Below, piece by piece: positions 43,790-56,452 of a DNA stretch of 64,000 nt; position 1 is the stretch's first letter, and each line of letters begins with the position of its first letter. This DNA is from Candidula unifasciata (lineage: Eukaryota > Mollusca > Gastropoda > Stylommatophora > Geomitridae), in assembly GCA_905116865.2 (NCBI GenBank), contig CAJHNH020002001.1:1076119-1140118 (forward strand), given 5' to 3'. Both the position numbers and the translations under genes were made by a program. The notes beneath the pieces are model-generated. The model did not search any database. It saw only the letters and a list, made by a program, of their open reading frames with translations, and was not told where the DNA came from.

Positions 43790-44995
43790 GCTTAAGCCTC
43801 TTTAAGCCCCCTCCACCTCCCCCCCCCCCTCGGATTGTAAGAGGGATAAGCGCCCACCCCCAACCATGTATCAAAGCTCCTTTTTTACGTATTTGTTAAA
43901 AGCATCATGTATTTTCAAATATACTATGTTTAAATACCTCTCAGCACATTATCCTTATATTATACACTTGAACAAGGCTTGGGCCCATGAAGCCCTCCCC
44001 CCCCCCCCTTAAAATGTGTAGCAGGCTCAAGACCCCCCCCCCCCCCAAAAAAAAAAAGTTATTGGATTTGATGCTATTGCATGTGTTCTATCCAGTTTTG
44101 CCTTAATTTACTCTGCCCCATTTGTTATTTAACTCTGTTTAACATTTTCAAGCCAAAACACAACTTCTTATGATTTAGTAATAATATTTTTTTATTATAA
44201 AAAAAATTAACCTTGGACTATGTGAGTTGTAAAATATGGCTAAAAACAATGATTATGTTAAATGTTAAAATGCAAAAGTATAAGTTAAAAAGAAATGGAC
44301 ACTAGTTTTCTTAGTTTTAACCTGAAGTGTTAAACAATAATTTTTTTTTTAACCACTACCATTACTCAATAAAACAGGTACTGGAAAACATTTTTACAAC
44401 TAACCAGATTTCAACAAGGCTGCACAACAGAAAATGAACCATACATTTTAAGTTATTGACTTCTGACTATATTCAGTTTATTTGCACTGTATTTAATTAT
44501 TTTGCATTTTTTTTTTTTAGTTAGATTTAGTGTAGATGTCATTCAACATAGAAGCACATTTTGCTACTTATGCAGTTACTTATTATTGATTATTGTTGTT
44601 TATTGACAGTTTATTTATAATCCTGACTACTGCTTAAACAGATAAAAATTGATTAACAAATATTATATTATGATAGACTGCAACAAAACAAACCAATCTT
44701 AATACTACCCTGGCGTGGATAGAGCCCCACACACACAACACACACACTCACACAAACTCACTAGGTTCGGGAGTAAAAAAACAAAAATGGATCATAAGAG
44801 CAGATGAGAGTATAGAGATGTCAATAATGGAGGATAAATACCTGACTAGAAACTAACACACGGTGAATGTCTTAAAATAGTTTATTTTACAATGTTTTTA
44901 CTTTTTTAATTAATACTCTACATAAATCCTTATATAACAGTCATTCCGGTATTTTTTTAAAATATATTTTAAGATAAAAGACATTGCACAAATTT
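43790..44995. other. unrecognised AT-rich sequence with C tracts
   Basis: Poly-C runs at 43820, 43997 and 44034 and a (CA)n run at 44720-44755. No gene recognised. Confidence 0.4.
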
Positions 44996-45005
44996 AATAA
45001 AGCGC

Positions 45006-45008
<3 letters not shown>

Positions 45009-45077
<69 letters not shown>
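45009..45077. repeat. (TA)n microsatellite
   Basis: About 34 pure TA repeats. Confidence 0.97.
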
Positions 45078-45078
<1 letters not shown>

Positions 45079-45453
45079 TATTATAAGGCATACACGATTT
45101 GTTGCTTCCGTATATGGAGAAAATAGTACAATATAATTTGTATCATCAGAGTTATCTGGTGAGCATTTGTCACAAATGATAATACAATTCAAATCAAATG
45201 CCCAACAACAGTGAAAGACATTGTTAAACATTTCGCCTGGCTTACGAAAACAGCTAGTGATATTTTTTGACACATCCCCTGAAACATGTAACCAAATATG
45301 GTACCGGGAATATATAAATATACTTCTCTTTACCCCTCACTCACATCAGTTATTTACCTCGTCCAAAATAAATCCCACACTGTCATCTACGTGAGAAGTT
45401 AAGCTCTATCGTTTACGTTTCATCTTAAATATATATGGTTTTAAATTACTTAC

Positions 45454-45720
45454 GTATGGTAATAAAATATAATCACATATTTGCCAAGAAGGAACACGGA
45501 ATGAAGGCGCACTATTGTTAGATATATCATGGTTTGCAGAACTCCAGGCTGTCAAGTAGCCATGGGAAGGCAACCTCGTTCCAGTAACGATTGTCCCCTC
45601 TGACAATGCGTGCGAGCAGTTATTCCAAAGCGCGCTCCAACACGCGGCTGATCGATAAAGCTTTCAGTTCGTTTCCATGGAAATTTTTTAACAGTCCATG
45701 TTCCACATAGTTACTAGACA
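45454..45720 (-). promoter_or_regulatory. candidate non-coding first exon or promoter region of the BK gene
   Basis: The first coding exon has a splice acceptor above its start, so an upstream exon is expected. On this strand a strong donor (CATAC followed by GTAAGT) ends at 45454. The 250 bp above it is locally CpG-richer than its surroundings (45,620-45,660) and free of recognised repeats. If spliced to 40944, the frame opened here meets a stop before the channel ATG, consistent with a 5' UTR. This is inference; no TATA box or other promoter element was identified. Confidence 0.2.
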
Positions 45721-45904
45721 TGGGAGCTGTAAGCACTGAGATGCAATAAGCATGTTACTTTTAATTTACATGTTGCAACAAGAGTAATGTAATCAACTAT
45801 ATCATGTTCAACCCTTCTGGTTTATAAATACATACCTACATTTCTAAAGCGTATATCAAAGAATATTATATTATTCAGAATACTCATGTTTTCTTACGTC
45901 TTTC

Positions 45905-46110
45905 TTATGACGTTATTTTTTGTTATTTGAAGCCCCACTCTGGCTTTTGCCAGGGGCCGCAATATAGGCAGGTCATCATTATGGCCAAATGTCTGAACGC
46001 GGTTTCTGGGACCTCTCCACAGTGATCCTCATCCGCATGGTGGCACTTTGTGTCATCGGGTGTTTATCGCTTGTGTGATGTCCTGGTGGGGTAAAAAGCC
46101 AATCCAATCC
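45905..46110 (+). repeat. SINE E copy, most complete
   Basis: It runs from GAAGCCCCACTCTGGC to CCTGGTGGGGTAAAAAGCC, then CAATCCAATCC as a tail. Nearly identical to 36670-36834. Confidence 0.85.
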
Positions 46111-46114
46111 TATT

Positions 46115-47155
46115 CAGAATACATTATTTATACCCGAAATACCAATTCCCTTCTCTATATAATTCCAGATAATTCCTGTGAAACCACACACGGGTGATAA
46201 AGCTTAGGGTCTGACAGGGGATCATATTAGAACCTTTCAGAACGGGTGGGTTTAAATGATACATTGATAAGCACAAAACTCGAAAATCACATAAATGTAC
46301 ATTTCCAAAATACTAATTAGAAATGTGAGTGAAAAAATACAACATAGCAACTTGCTTGCCTTAGTTTTAAAAAAAAATTCAAAGTTTCGATCACGTTCAA
46401 CCAGCCTATAAAAGTTTCTGGTTATAATTACGATCTATCCTCAGTGATGAAAGTGCTTCATAAATTCCTATTGGGTTTTTCTGGTAAGTATCTTATATTT
46501 GGCTGTATTCCATAATAATAATGCTTCTTGGTTTCAAACTGGATGTCTTACATCTGAACCACATGTAAACATTCCTGGTCCCAAAAACAACATAAACGAA
46601 CCACTGCTCAAAAAATACCCTTGCAAGACTTCCAACATCACACGTGAGAGTCAGTTTCATATTGATAGAGAAATATTAATATTTCACCCTGAGCCTCCCC
46701 CCCCCCCCCCCCAAGTATTTTATATGGAGCACCAGAACAGCTAATGAACACTCACATACCATTACATGGAGATGGACAAGAGAGTGGACATGAAAACGCC
46801 GCGGCAAACAACAAGAAATTAGGCCTTTACACAGCATTATAAATAAGTTCTCAAACGTTGACTGGTGTTCAAGGGCATGCATGAATGACACTGAAATCAA
46901 AGGACACACTCTTAGGCTCCTGAGGACACTAGAGCAAGCTGTGGGGAACCATGAAGGCCCTGCAGCTGACATGCGAATTCACAGAGGCAACCCACCTGGC
47001 GGTTGACCCGAGTATACGAAATCGAACGCAAAGAAGAAGAAAAGTAATGACATGCTCGTCGTGTGGTTTTTAGAACGCCACTCTTATACTGGATCTTCGG
47101 AAATCCCCTCTGTCTAGCCGCGACACCACGGCGGCTCCCTTGAGTTATATTAGTC
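46115..47155. other. unrecognised sequence
   Basis: Short ORFs on both strands without recognisable families; a poly-C run at 46697-46712. Confidence 0.4.
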
Positions 47156-47169
47156 CGGAATGGTTCAGC

Positions 47170-47245
47170 ATTTTTCTTCTTCTTCTTATTATTATTATTA
47201 TTATTTATTATTGTTATTATTTTTAATATTATTATTATTATGTGC
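47170..47245. repeat. (TTC)n/(ATT)n microsatellite
   Basis: Mixed TTC and TTA trinucleotide run. Confidence 0.85.
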
Positions 47246-47514
47246 CGACAAACGAAGCCTATCATGTCTCGCCCTCTCATACGGTCACCAGAATCACAGA
47301 TCCGTTCACAATTTTTGTCTCACCCAATTCATCTGGCCAGGGCATCCAGGTATTTATCTCTTTGCCTTCCTCTTCCTCTCTTTCCTTCAAACTGGATAAT
47401 TTTTAACCAAGTTCTTTAGTCCATTTCGTCTGTCTCGACGAGGATTGTTTCGTTTACGTTTTTATCCTATCATATATAATATATTTTTTGCATTCGTCCA
47501 AGAAAACACATCTG

Positions 47515-48880
47515 ATTTGATTTGATTCAAGAACGGACATCACAGCTTTCGGGGCATTCCCATAAGCGCTCCGTCCCCATCTTCAGCAGCCAGCGAAGAG
47601 TTCCGATACTAATGGTGCCAGTAGCTTTCTGATTAAACGTCCGTCTTGCATTTCCTCTGAGCCTCGAGCTTCTGCCAGAACCTCTCGTCACTCCCCGCTG
47701 CATCAATCTCACCAGACTGTGGTGATCCATCTATCCTCCGAACTGTACACGCTCTCCCACAAGGCACTAACCACGTCTGCCTTATCGTGTATAAGTATTC
47801 CACCAAGTTGTGCAGAGCCAACCAGTCTGTCCGCCTGTTCATTTCCCAACACACCGGCGTGACCCGCTTAAAAAATCCAGACAATACTCCTCACTCGTCT
47901 CCTTCGCAGCGAAGCATGCTACTCTGCACGAAGCATACCTGATCTGATGTGTGTGTGCGTCGTGTTCTCTAGCCAGCGGAAAGCTGCAGTGTACACGAGA
48001 GGATATAGATTGCACGATAGCTTTCATAAAGGTTACCGGCCTCCTGATATAAGTTTTCTGACAGAAGGATCGAAGAAGAAGAAGAAGACTTCGCCTGCAG
48101 CACCTTGTGCCTACCTGCAACCGTCGGCAAACCGAGGATGTATCGCAAACACACCACTGGGGTGTCTCTGGTGCAACCCAGAATGACCCGCATAGCTGAG
48201 TTCTGAATGCGCTCTAGTTTGTCCATCTGACTCTTTGAGACGGTAAGCAGTCCCAGGCCATAATCAACAACTGACAGGATCAGGTGCTGATATAGTGTGA
48301 AAAGCATTCTCTGCTCTATGTCAATTGCAACCATAGTCTTAAGTGCACTAAGTCCTTTTTGGCATCTGGTCACAACACTCTCCACATGGTCCTTAAATGA
48401 CAGGCTCCTGTCAAATGTAACTCCCAGATACTTCAGTTTGCTCTCTCTGTTGACGTCTGTACCATCTATCGTGAGACTTGGGACATTAGTTTTAACGATT
48501 CTGCTGTCCAGAGAACACTACAAAACAGACGCCTTTTCCGGGTGGACGACGGCCTTCATTTCTGTACACCACTTGGTCACTTTGTCTACTGTCTCTTGTA
48601 GCTCCCGAGCTGTTAGTTCCCTCTCTTCCCTCTGCCTATATGCAAGTATATCATCCGCAAAAGTTAGTATCCTTCCAACTCCTGGTGCTTCTAGGCTTGC
48701 AATCTTGCTCGTATACACGTTGAAGAGCACAGGCGAGATGGCGGATCCCTGTGGCAGTCCTGGGGCCAAAGTGCATGGTTCTGCGCGAGTACTCGCAGAA
48801 TAATGTGCCGACGACATGTTGGAAGATGCCCTAGTGTCTGCTGTTGTCGACCAGTTCTTGCTTTTCTATATCTACTCGAC
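47515..48880 (-). pseudogene. RNase H-bearing LINE: RT palm and thumb, then RNase H end
   Basis: Minus strand: LAPGLPQGSAISPVLFNVYT, ILTFADDILAYRQREERELT (an intact FADD catalytic box), KYLGVTFDRSLSFKDHVESV, SQMDKLERIQNSAMRVILGC. The first half of RNase H is replaced by a (GAA)n-containing stretch (48065-48090) and rearranged sequence, after which VLGNEQADRL and the WECPESCDV end appear. It ends at a TTTGATTTGATT-type tail. The RT part is among the best preserved in the window. Confidence 0.9.
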
Positions 48881-49078
48881 TGAGGTCATTGTAATTCTTC
48901 TCATCGAGTAGGTTCCGTCCGGGTCCCATGTTAGATGGGAAAATAAAATCTATTACCTTTCCCCTTTTTTTATGTCATAAAAAGAAATGATTACGGGCTT
49001 GCTCAGTCGGATGAGAAGAAATGTACAGAAATCGCAGCTTGGCGCTAAACCGCAACATAACGTGCTAACTGTCACATC

Positions 49079-49212
49079 AAGAGCGAACAAAGAAGAAGAA
49101 GAAGAAGAAAAAGAAGAAGAAAAAGATGAAGAGAAAGAGGAGGAGGAGAAGAAGAAAAAGAAGAGAAAGAGGAGTAGAAGAAAAAGAAGTAGAAGAAGAA
49201 GAGAAGAAACTG
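49079..49212. repeat. (GAA)n-rich purine tract
   Basis: About 130 bp of A/G only, apart from two or three bases, on the plus strand. It follows a SINE-like segment (ATCGCAGCTTGGCGCTAAAC), so it is probably an expanded SINE tail. Confidence 0.85.
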
Positions 49213-49439
49213 TAAACGGAGATATTCTGTTAGTGCCACCCATAGCCTTTCTCTATTTATTTGTCGTCTTTTTAGATCTTTAAATCACCATTCAGTGGCT
49301 CATCGTCATTTCTGACTTGCAAGTAGACCTTAGTCTCTACAGTAACCAATGCCTAACCTCCCCGGCTACACGCGCAAGTGGATAGCTCTTCATTCTGACT
49401 GGTATGTCTCGTGTGCAAGTCCAGACTTTTCGCACTCTT

Positions 49440-49620
49440 GTATCCTGGATCTGTTCCAGTTTTTGTCACATTGTCAAGTAGATAATGTTAACATGTCTGA
49501 CATATAATCAATTACTGAAAGAACTAAATAGTTGAACAATAAGAAAGGTAGTCTTTGTTCCATGTGAGCTGCAACCATAATTTTCAGTGCTGATATGCCA
49601 GGCTTACACAAGGCCCTTCC
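49440..49620 (-). mobile_element. RNase H-bearing LINE, RT thumb fragment
   Basis: It reads ALCKPGISALKIMVAAHMEQ and LPFLLFNYLVLSVIDY, the thumb region of this lineage. Confidence 0.75.
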
Positions 49621-49800
49621 CCCTCCACACACGCGCACACAAACACACACACACACACTCACAGACTCTCACAAACGCACACACACAGAGAGACTCACAC
49701 TCACTCACACGCAGACTACCTCACACTCACAGACTCACTCACACATACAAACTCACTCACACACAGACACACACACACACGCCCGCACACACACGCAGAT
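49620..49800. repeat. interrupted (CA)n microsatellite
   Basis: CACA, CTCA and GCAC words; ORFs of HTHTHT type over it are artefacts. Confidence 0.9.
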
Positions 49801-49809
49801 GACCATTAA

Positions 49810-50700
49810 ATTTGATGCATTTTTAAAAAGGGAAGAAATCAGAGAATCATCTAGCCAACAACTGGTAAAACGGTTACTGATAAGAGCAAGAAGGTAGCCC
49901 CATTTAGCTACATCCTGAGAAGAAACCAGCAAAGAATCACCAAACAGGCACTGAAATGGTAAATAAATGGATTGAAGAAACGAAGACCTGCACGCGAATG
50001 CCTTGAATGACAGTTGATGAGAGGGGACACTAGCTTCTCTGGGCTGGATTTCATCCATGATATTGAAACAGTTGCACAGGATTATATGGAATGGAAAAAT
50101 AGACTGTCAGCCACAGCCAGATTTCAACCATTTGATACCCTCTTCTTCTTCTTCTTGTGTCGTCTCATGGATACCAGGTTGTAGCCCTGTGTCGTGGTTT
50201 TCTGTATTTGTCTTGTGCTTTTCAGGTGGCTTGGGTTATGGGTTTGTTCACATTTTTGCAGATTTCAGCTACACCATATATCCATTTCTTGTACTTCCTC
50301 TCGCCTTTTTAATGCCCTAAGCACTCAAAAGAGTGTCCCCCCCCCCCTTACCCCTCTTTGTCACCCTTTCTCTCCCTCCCCCGTGCCGTCTTAACAGCAC
50401 TGTTGACGTTGGGCAAACTAGTGTGCTGAGGCCCCTACGACAACCACTCACAGGAATGTAATATCAATGATCACTTGACACGTACAGATTAGCACGGAAC
50501 TCCTATGCTCGTGGTGCTCCCATGCAAGTGCCCAGCAGGTCCATGTGTTAAGACGGTGTATTTGCACTTTCTCGTCTTTTCAGATCATAGTTTTATATTG
50601 TGCTATAAGGAGGCAAAGGACTCACGGCTCATGGCGATGGCGAGTGCGATTCGCAAGACCCGCCCACGTTAAGAAAACTATCGATGCCCCATAGATATGT
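49810..50700. other. unrecognised sequence
   Basis: No gene recognised; a short poly-C run near 50337. Confidence 0.4.
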
Positions 50701-50714
50701 AAATAATATATACT

Positions 50715-50722
50715 ATATACTA

Positions 50723-50817
<95 letters not shown>

Positions 50818-50840
50818 ATGTATGTGTGTGTGTGTGTGTA
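50715..50840. repeat. (TA)n(TG)n microsatellite
   Basis: About 80 bp of TA followed by about 40 bp of TG. Confidence 0.97.
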
Positions 50841-51164
50841 ATTCAAAATATAAACATTAATAAATCAAGCTGTATTTATCAAACTTAAACAAAACTTACA
50901 GTAAGATGGAAAATAATGTCTATTCACTTCCACTTTATTTATATTTGAAAAGTTGTCTACTTTTTTTTTTTAAAATTGCAGTCTGATTTGATCTTCAAAA
51001 TAATCTGATGTAACACATCTGCTTCAATCTTCAAACAAGGATAAGGCTCCAGCTGCATTGTTGTTCTGGTGGATTTGTTTAATATACTTCAGCCGAGGGG
51101 AAAAAAAACGTCCAGCCCCAAGGTTATTGAAAATTCACGTGGTTCCCCTTCCCTTGAGTTGAGT

Positions 51165-51345
51165 TGAGTTGAAAATCGACATCACAGCACTCGGGGCATT
51201 CCCATGTATGCTCCGTCCTCATCTCCAGCAGTCAGTGCAGAGTTCCAACAGTGATGGTACCGGTCACAATCTGGTTATATGTCCGTCTTGCCTTTCCTCT
51301 GAGTGTAGTGAGCCGGCCAGACCCTCTGGTTACACCCAGGTGCCC
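51165..51345 (-). mobile_element. RNase H-bearing LINE, 3' end fragment
   Basis: Family end GACATCACAGCACTCGGGGC, preceded on the plus strand by a (GAGTT)n tail (51155-51170). Confidence 0.75.
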
Positions 51346-51384
51346 CTCCTTTTGTGATGCCCTAAACATGTGCTTGATGGTTAA

Positions 51385-52050
51385 TCTAAAAAGATATAAA
51401 CGCGAACGAAAAGTATTTTAGCAAGCTTCACAATATAACAAATACAAACAAAACGTGAACGTTGCGGCTATTGAGCCTTCATCAGCACACACAAAATAAA
51501 CAATACTACACAGATACAAAAAAATCACTTATCTGGTATCACGATGCGGCCAGGTCGGTTGTTACTCAGCAGAATGACCGCACTTGTCGGCTCGGGAATA
51601 AATACCCCCCGCTCCCTTTTTTTCTGTGGAGTATCAGGGGCCGTAACTGGGGCGTAGGGGTTAAAACTGTGAGGGCAGTTTAATCCCCTGGAAGTTTCAA
51701 TGAAACTGTGTTGGCAATTCATTCCCGAGGGCGTCAAAGTCCCCAGAGTATAAATAAAGCGATTTTTAAGAGACTTGCGAACTCTGTCGCTGGAATGGCT
51801 AGATTTAATGGCTGTCACCTCCATGTCGTGGACACCTTGGTGATCCTGGGAATTGAAGTGCAACGGTACTGGTTTCAGTGAACCATTTTGCACGTCCAAA
51901 AGATGTTGTCTGAACCTGTCAGCCAGCCGTAGACCTTGTTTCACCAATGTATCGGCCCCATTGCAAACCCCAAGCACTATATCGCGGCAAAAAAAAATAA
52001 AAAGGATGATGGTAATGATGACGGTCTGTGGTTTAAAAAACAAAAAAGGA
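51385..52050 (-). pseudogene. Penelope-like element, GIY-YIG endonuclease end
   Basis: It reads GLRLADRFRQHLLDVQNGSL, PLHFNSQDHQGVHDMEVTAI and RFIYTLGTLTPSGMN. This resembles the second half of the GIY-YIG domain at the C-terminus of Penelope-like elements. The upstream GIY/YIG motif and the RT are missing. The untranslated end contains CTGATGAAGGCTCAATAGCC, a block often found after this ORF. 172 residues are open, so decay is limited, but it is 5'-truncated. Confidence 0.75.
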
Positions 52051-52404
52051 TTATTTAACTTTTAACGTTGATTAACATTCTTTTAAAACCATACTGGAAG
52101 GCAGACATTTAAAATATTGATAGTGATGCATGTAATAGGACAGCATCAAGAGATTGACAAATAACAGTATGAAAGAGTGAACAACCCAAACGACGGACGG
52201 AATGAGTAGGAGATCCAGCCTTCATTGTGGAGACGACACCTCATTGATTGATTAAAACCAAACACTGCCGGACATTACATATTCACAAACGATCAAGAAC
52301 CGCCCTGGTAAGGATTGTTAAATGCTGGAAAGTGCCAGCCACATAGTGGAGCACCATGTAGAACGCATGGCATTATATAAAATTATTGAATCATCATCAT
52401 GTTG

Positions 52405-52515
52405 CAGACTTCTACTAGTACCACTGGTACTGGAAGGCTGCGCTGGCTGCTAAAAATTGGGGCGAAGCACATATGGGAATGTCCCAAAGGCTCTGATGTC
52501 GGTTCTTGAATAAAC
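52405..52515 (+). mobile_element. RNase H-bearing LINE, 3' end fragment
   Basis: It has ACTGGTACTGGAAGGCTGCG and GGGAATGTCCCAAAGGCTCT, ending in an AATAAACTCGACTC tail. Confidence 0.75.
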
Positions 52516-52519
52516 TCGA

Positions 52520-52760
52520 CTCATCATGTAGCCAGACTCCCACAGAACGTTGCTCTCGTCGATGCTTGTCTGAAAGAAACTGTATATCGCTAATTCTCCC
52601 GCCTCATGCACTTTCATATCCATAGAGTCACGTATATCATATGCTGGTTGGTCCCTGCCCCTCCTTCCTGGCACCATGCCTTCTGCTATTAATTTTACCC
52701 AGTCTGTCGTGGCGCCTGTTGTGGCAAAAGTATTTCAATTTGAATGCACGAGCAATTAAA
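52520..52760 (-). pseudogene. endonuclease/RT LINE C-terminus
   Basis: In two frames it reads LKYFCHNRRHDRLGKI and MVPGRRGRDQPAYDIRDSMD, ending ASMRATFCGSL-like. It is the same region as the 4774-5427 copy, more decayed. Confidence 0.7.
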
Positions 52761-52879
52761 AAAAAAGTCTGGCCAACAACAGACATAGATACATACACAC
52801 TAATACTCATACACGCAGAGGTTTTACGAGTCACGCGTTTGCACACTCAACCACATAACAATGGATTAAATTAATACAC

Positions 52880-53860
52880 AAGAACTTCCCCACAAATTCT
52901 CCAGACATTCAGGCAAAATGCTTCATTGTCGAATAGGTCGCTTTGACCACTGCAGTCTCCATTTGCTACTTAGGGCATTGAAAACCTTGACAGGTGGGTC
53001 GTGAATGTATAGACAAGTCTGTCAGTGAACTACTTTCACTTATTTTTTTTTAAACGCATTAAAAGTGCTGCTATAATTTACAGGACAGGCTCACGAGGGC
53101 ACTGAAACTTTTCTTCTCCTCCGTCTTGCCTTCTTCGTCGTCTTCTTCTGCTTCTTCTTTTTCTTCGTCTTCTTCTTTCTTCCACTATTACTACAACCAC
53201 CACTACCAGGTTTTTTAAAGAAAAAAAATTATCGTTTTTCTTTTGTATTTTTTGTTCGTTTTGTTTATGGCTGATTAGATTGTGCATGTAAAGTTTTCTA
53301 CGATCTAGGATAGCCAGTCTCACTCCAGCCCTTTTCAGCCTCCTCATACTACATGCAAAATAAATTACAATATTACTATTCCTTGCTGCATCTAAGAACT
53401 CCCTTATCACACATGTCCTATTAACTCAATTTATATTCCCATATTCATTTCACATTTTCTCAAACCCTTTTTGTACGTTGTTGCCAATAAAACTATTCAA
53501 AGTCAGTCTACCTCCAGTTGGTCTCCAGCTTCAGCAGTAGAATCCTTGGATTATTTTAGTCTGCGCCGAATTTCGGTGTCATGTTAAATATTTAACGTGC
53601 ATGGCGTGCGTGGAGCCACGCGGGTTAAACCGGATCCAGGAAATGATGTGAACTGGCGCGGGCACGAGGAATTGCACGAATCAATTTACACATGGATAAG
53701 TAGTGATGTCTTCCATTCTTTCTAACTCATTAAAATAGACACGTGTTCCGTGGTAAGAAAGATTCTTTTTTAAAAAGGAAGGCAGGGAAATTGGGGGTGG
53801 GGGGGGATGTGGGTGGGATGGGGTGTAGGGGGAGGCACAAAATGGAAAAGGTATAAATTT
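52880..53860. other. unrecognised sequence with a (TTC)n tract
   Basis: A pyrimidine-rich (TTC)n run at 53112-53180. No gene recognised. Confidence 0.4.
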
Positions 53861-53869
53861 TGATCTTTT

Positions 53870-54015
53870 TTTAGATAGGACCCTTTACACGCCAATGGCG
53901 TATCGGGCATTATGATACTAGACTCAAGTTTTTGTAGACCAATCGATGAGTGATATGGTAAACATCATACCGGCCGCCTTTACTTCCCAATACTTTACCT
54001 GGTACCTATGGGGCG
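53870..54015 (-). repeat. SINE B, partial copy
   Basis: It has GGACCCTTTACACGCC, GTAGACCAATCGATGAG and CCGCCTTTACTTCCCAAT. Confidence 0.6.
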
Positions 54016-54075
54016 TATTATCATCACTATCAAGTGCCCTGCAGGTTGGCGATCATGCCTATCTACAACTTGCGA
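54015..54075 (-). mobile_element. 3' end of an endonuclease/RT LINE
   Basis: ATCATCACTATCAAGTGCCC plus the GATCATGCCTATCTACAACT block is the reverse complement of the (TGA)n-tailed end at 3.8 kb. Confidence 0.55.
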
Positions 54076-54360
54076 TTACGTCTTCCTAATCTATAGTTTT
54101 CGCCTTTAAAAGAGGGGTTGGAACGTTGTAGTTTATAGCTAGGTTACGATATCTGCACCTTTTTACCCAACACATCCGATTGCATGGGAGCAGCTGGTCT
54201 AGCCCCCCCCCCCCCACTCCCCCCCCCCCAACCTTTTATTCCCGATCTAGGACCATGGTGCATTGCGGTGGCTTGGGATTTCCAACTGACATTATTTCGT
54301 GTGAAGATACACTTCCAAACAACTGCAAAAGGCTATTAAAACATTTCAGCTCGATCAGTT

Positions 54361-54393
54361 TATATATACACATACATACGCACACACACACAT

Positions 54394-54457
<64 letters not shown>
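54361..54457. repeat. (CA)n(TA)n microsatellite
   Basis: CA-rich then pure TA. Confidence 0.97.
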
Positions 54458-54460
<3 letters not shown>

Positions 54461-54536
54461 CGCCAGCTCCAGGAGAGATTCCAAAAGAGGCGGTGACATA
54501 AATAAATATTCAAAGCAATGTTTCCCTGTTGTAAAT

Positions 54537-54752
54537 TTGAACAAAGAAGACATAAACAATAGATTGCACAATTTATTGCCTGGCATTTTTCCAGTCACGT
54601 TTGATCGTCGTTGAATTTGTACTTCAGTTATAAAGGATTCACTTATTTGCTACATTTATGTAATTGTTACTGTAGTATGCTCCTGAGGAGATACAGGGAC
54701 ATATGCCAGGCAATAAATTGTGCAAACTATTGTTTGTGTCTTATTTGTTCAA
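54537..54752. repeat. fold-back: 49-bp inverted arms around a 118-bp spacer
   Basis: Arms 54537-54585 and 54704-54752 differ at only a few positions; each contains CAATTTATTGCCTGGCA or its complement at the inner side. No target duplication is clear and the spacer has no ORF. Confidence 0.9.
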
Positions 54753-54994
54753 ATATATATATTGAACAATTAAACTCCTTAACCAACAAAGTGATGCATG
54801 TTGACAAAGAAAATAAGCAATTTACAAGAAAAAAAACAAGAGGCCACAAAGTTCAAATCAGTCTACAATAGGCTGTCTTGCTGCTGCTGCTGCCGCTGCC
54901 GTCAAGTTCATCACCATGTGGAGGACGTGTATTAAGTGCCGCCCTGTTGCGTTAACGTTCCACCGCTTTTTTCGCTGACAGTACTTAATGCAGT

Positions 54995-55182
54995 GATTCC
55001 CAAACTGTGCGCCCCGGTGCCCCTGGGAGGCGCGACCTCTACATAGGGGCGAGGCGAAATATTGTAAAAGCTTCATAATTAATTTAATCAAGACACGAAT
55101 AGTCATACTTTTACTTAAGTTAGGGCGCCATGGAAAACTTGTAATTGAAAAAAAAAGGCAAAGTTTGGGAAACACTGGCTTA
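54995..55182. repeat. hAT-type MITE, copy 1
   Basis: It starts CAGTGATTCCCAAACTGTG and ends AGTTTGGGAAACACTG. The flanks ACTTAATG and GCTTAATG match at 7 of 8 positions, as an 8-bp hAT target duplication would. No coding potential. Copy 2 is at 60151. Confidence 0.85.
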
Positions 55183-55364
55183 ATGTCTGGACGGACATGA
55201 GATTGCTCACCGGATGGTTCGCCGATGTCTTCTCTTTTAAGACGTTGTTTTCTGCCGGGTACATCATGTCGGATTGTAGGAGTAAGCTGACAGGAACGTT
55301 AGATGATAAGACAAGATTAGGATTTTCAGTAGATTATCTGGCTTGTGGATTCTAGCATAGTCCA

Positions 55365-56452
55365 TTATCGAAAAGGTGCAAAATGAAGCCATGCGCATTA
55401 TTTTGGGATGTACTAGAGACACATCCTGTGGAGCAATGAGGTATCTGCATGACTTTCCAACAATGAACCAAAGGATCAGGATGTGGAGGGCTCGGGAGGG
55501 CTCGGGCATATCTCAAAATATGCGCTGATAAGAAACACCCACTGCATCAAGCGCTTTTTAGTGAAAAGGGCGACAGACTGAAGAGGAGGAAATCGTGGCT
55601 AGGTCGGGCAGAAGATGTTATTAGGCAAATATGCAGCCTAACCGACATCATACCTGGTGCAGAATGGATACCTGTGCCTCAGGCGTTTATTTATACATTT
55701 TCCTGTATTGTCACACTCAACAGGCGATGTAGAGAACAGAATCCTGTTGCTGTTAATGCAGAGGTCAACGCTCTCATCGGTGAAAATTCAGACGAAGCAG
55801 ATGCAATAATCTATACAGACGGATCCGTTATACGCCAAAGAAGAAGCGCATGGGCATTTACAGCACGCTCAGCGGGCAGAACAGTCAAAGAAGCCAACGG
55901 CGCCTTCTCCATGACAACCAGCAGCATGACGATGGAGGTGATGGCAGTGACACAAGCGCTTGCCTGGCTTGAAACACAAAAATACACCCGCGTGTGTATA
56001 CTCAGTGATTAAATGAGTATGATCCGGAGGGTTCAGGCAGGTTCAGTGTGAAGACAATGGCTTGAATCATTACAGAAGTCCACTGTTCGTGAAGTCACCT
56101 TTATTTTTGTTCCGGGATACGCAGGCGTCAATGGAAATGAAAGAGCTGACAGGTTGGCTGGATCCGCTATCACTACCGACGGTCAGCCTATGGATCATGC
56201 TGATATTATCAATGCCCTCAGAGAAATGGGAAGAATAGAGGACTTTGGTGGCAGTGAATCCACATCACTCGCCAGAATGGCAGACTTGGGAATTAAGATC
56301 GGCACAGCAAAAAACGAGACGCACACCAGCTACGCCAGAAGACTTGTTAATCAACATAGAACTGGTACTATTAGCCATCGGACGTTGGGGTTCATACTGA
56401 GGGGAGGATCTGAGCACCTATGGACATGTCCGGAGTGCAATGAGGATAACCC

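Noticed and set aside
45406..45606. 66-aa ORF as an alternative BK N-terminus
   Set aside because: If spliced to the acceptor at 40944 it meets an in-frame stop before the channel ATG, and it has no likeness to Slo N-termini.
48953..49283. Glu/Lys-rich or Ser/Phe-rich ORFs
   Set aside because: They are translations of a GAA-type purine tract. The same holds for 53078-53410.
51525..52043. Possible host gene of 172 aa
   Set aside because: The sequence matches the GIY-YIG end of Penelope-like elements, and the flanks are retroelement-like.
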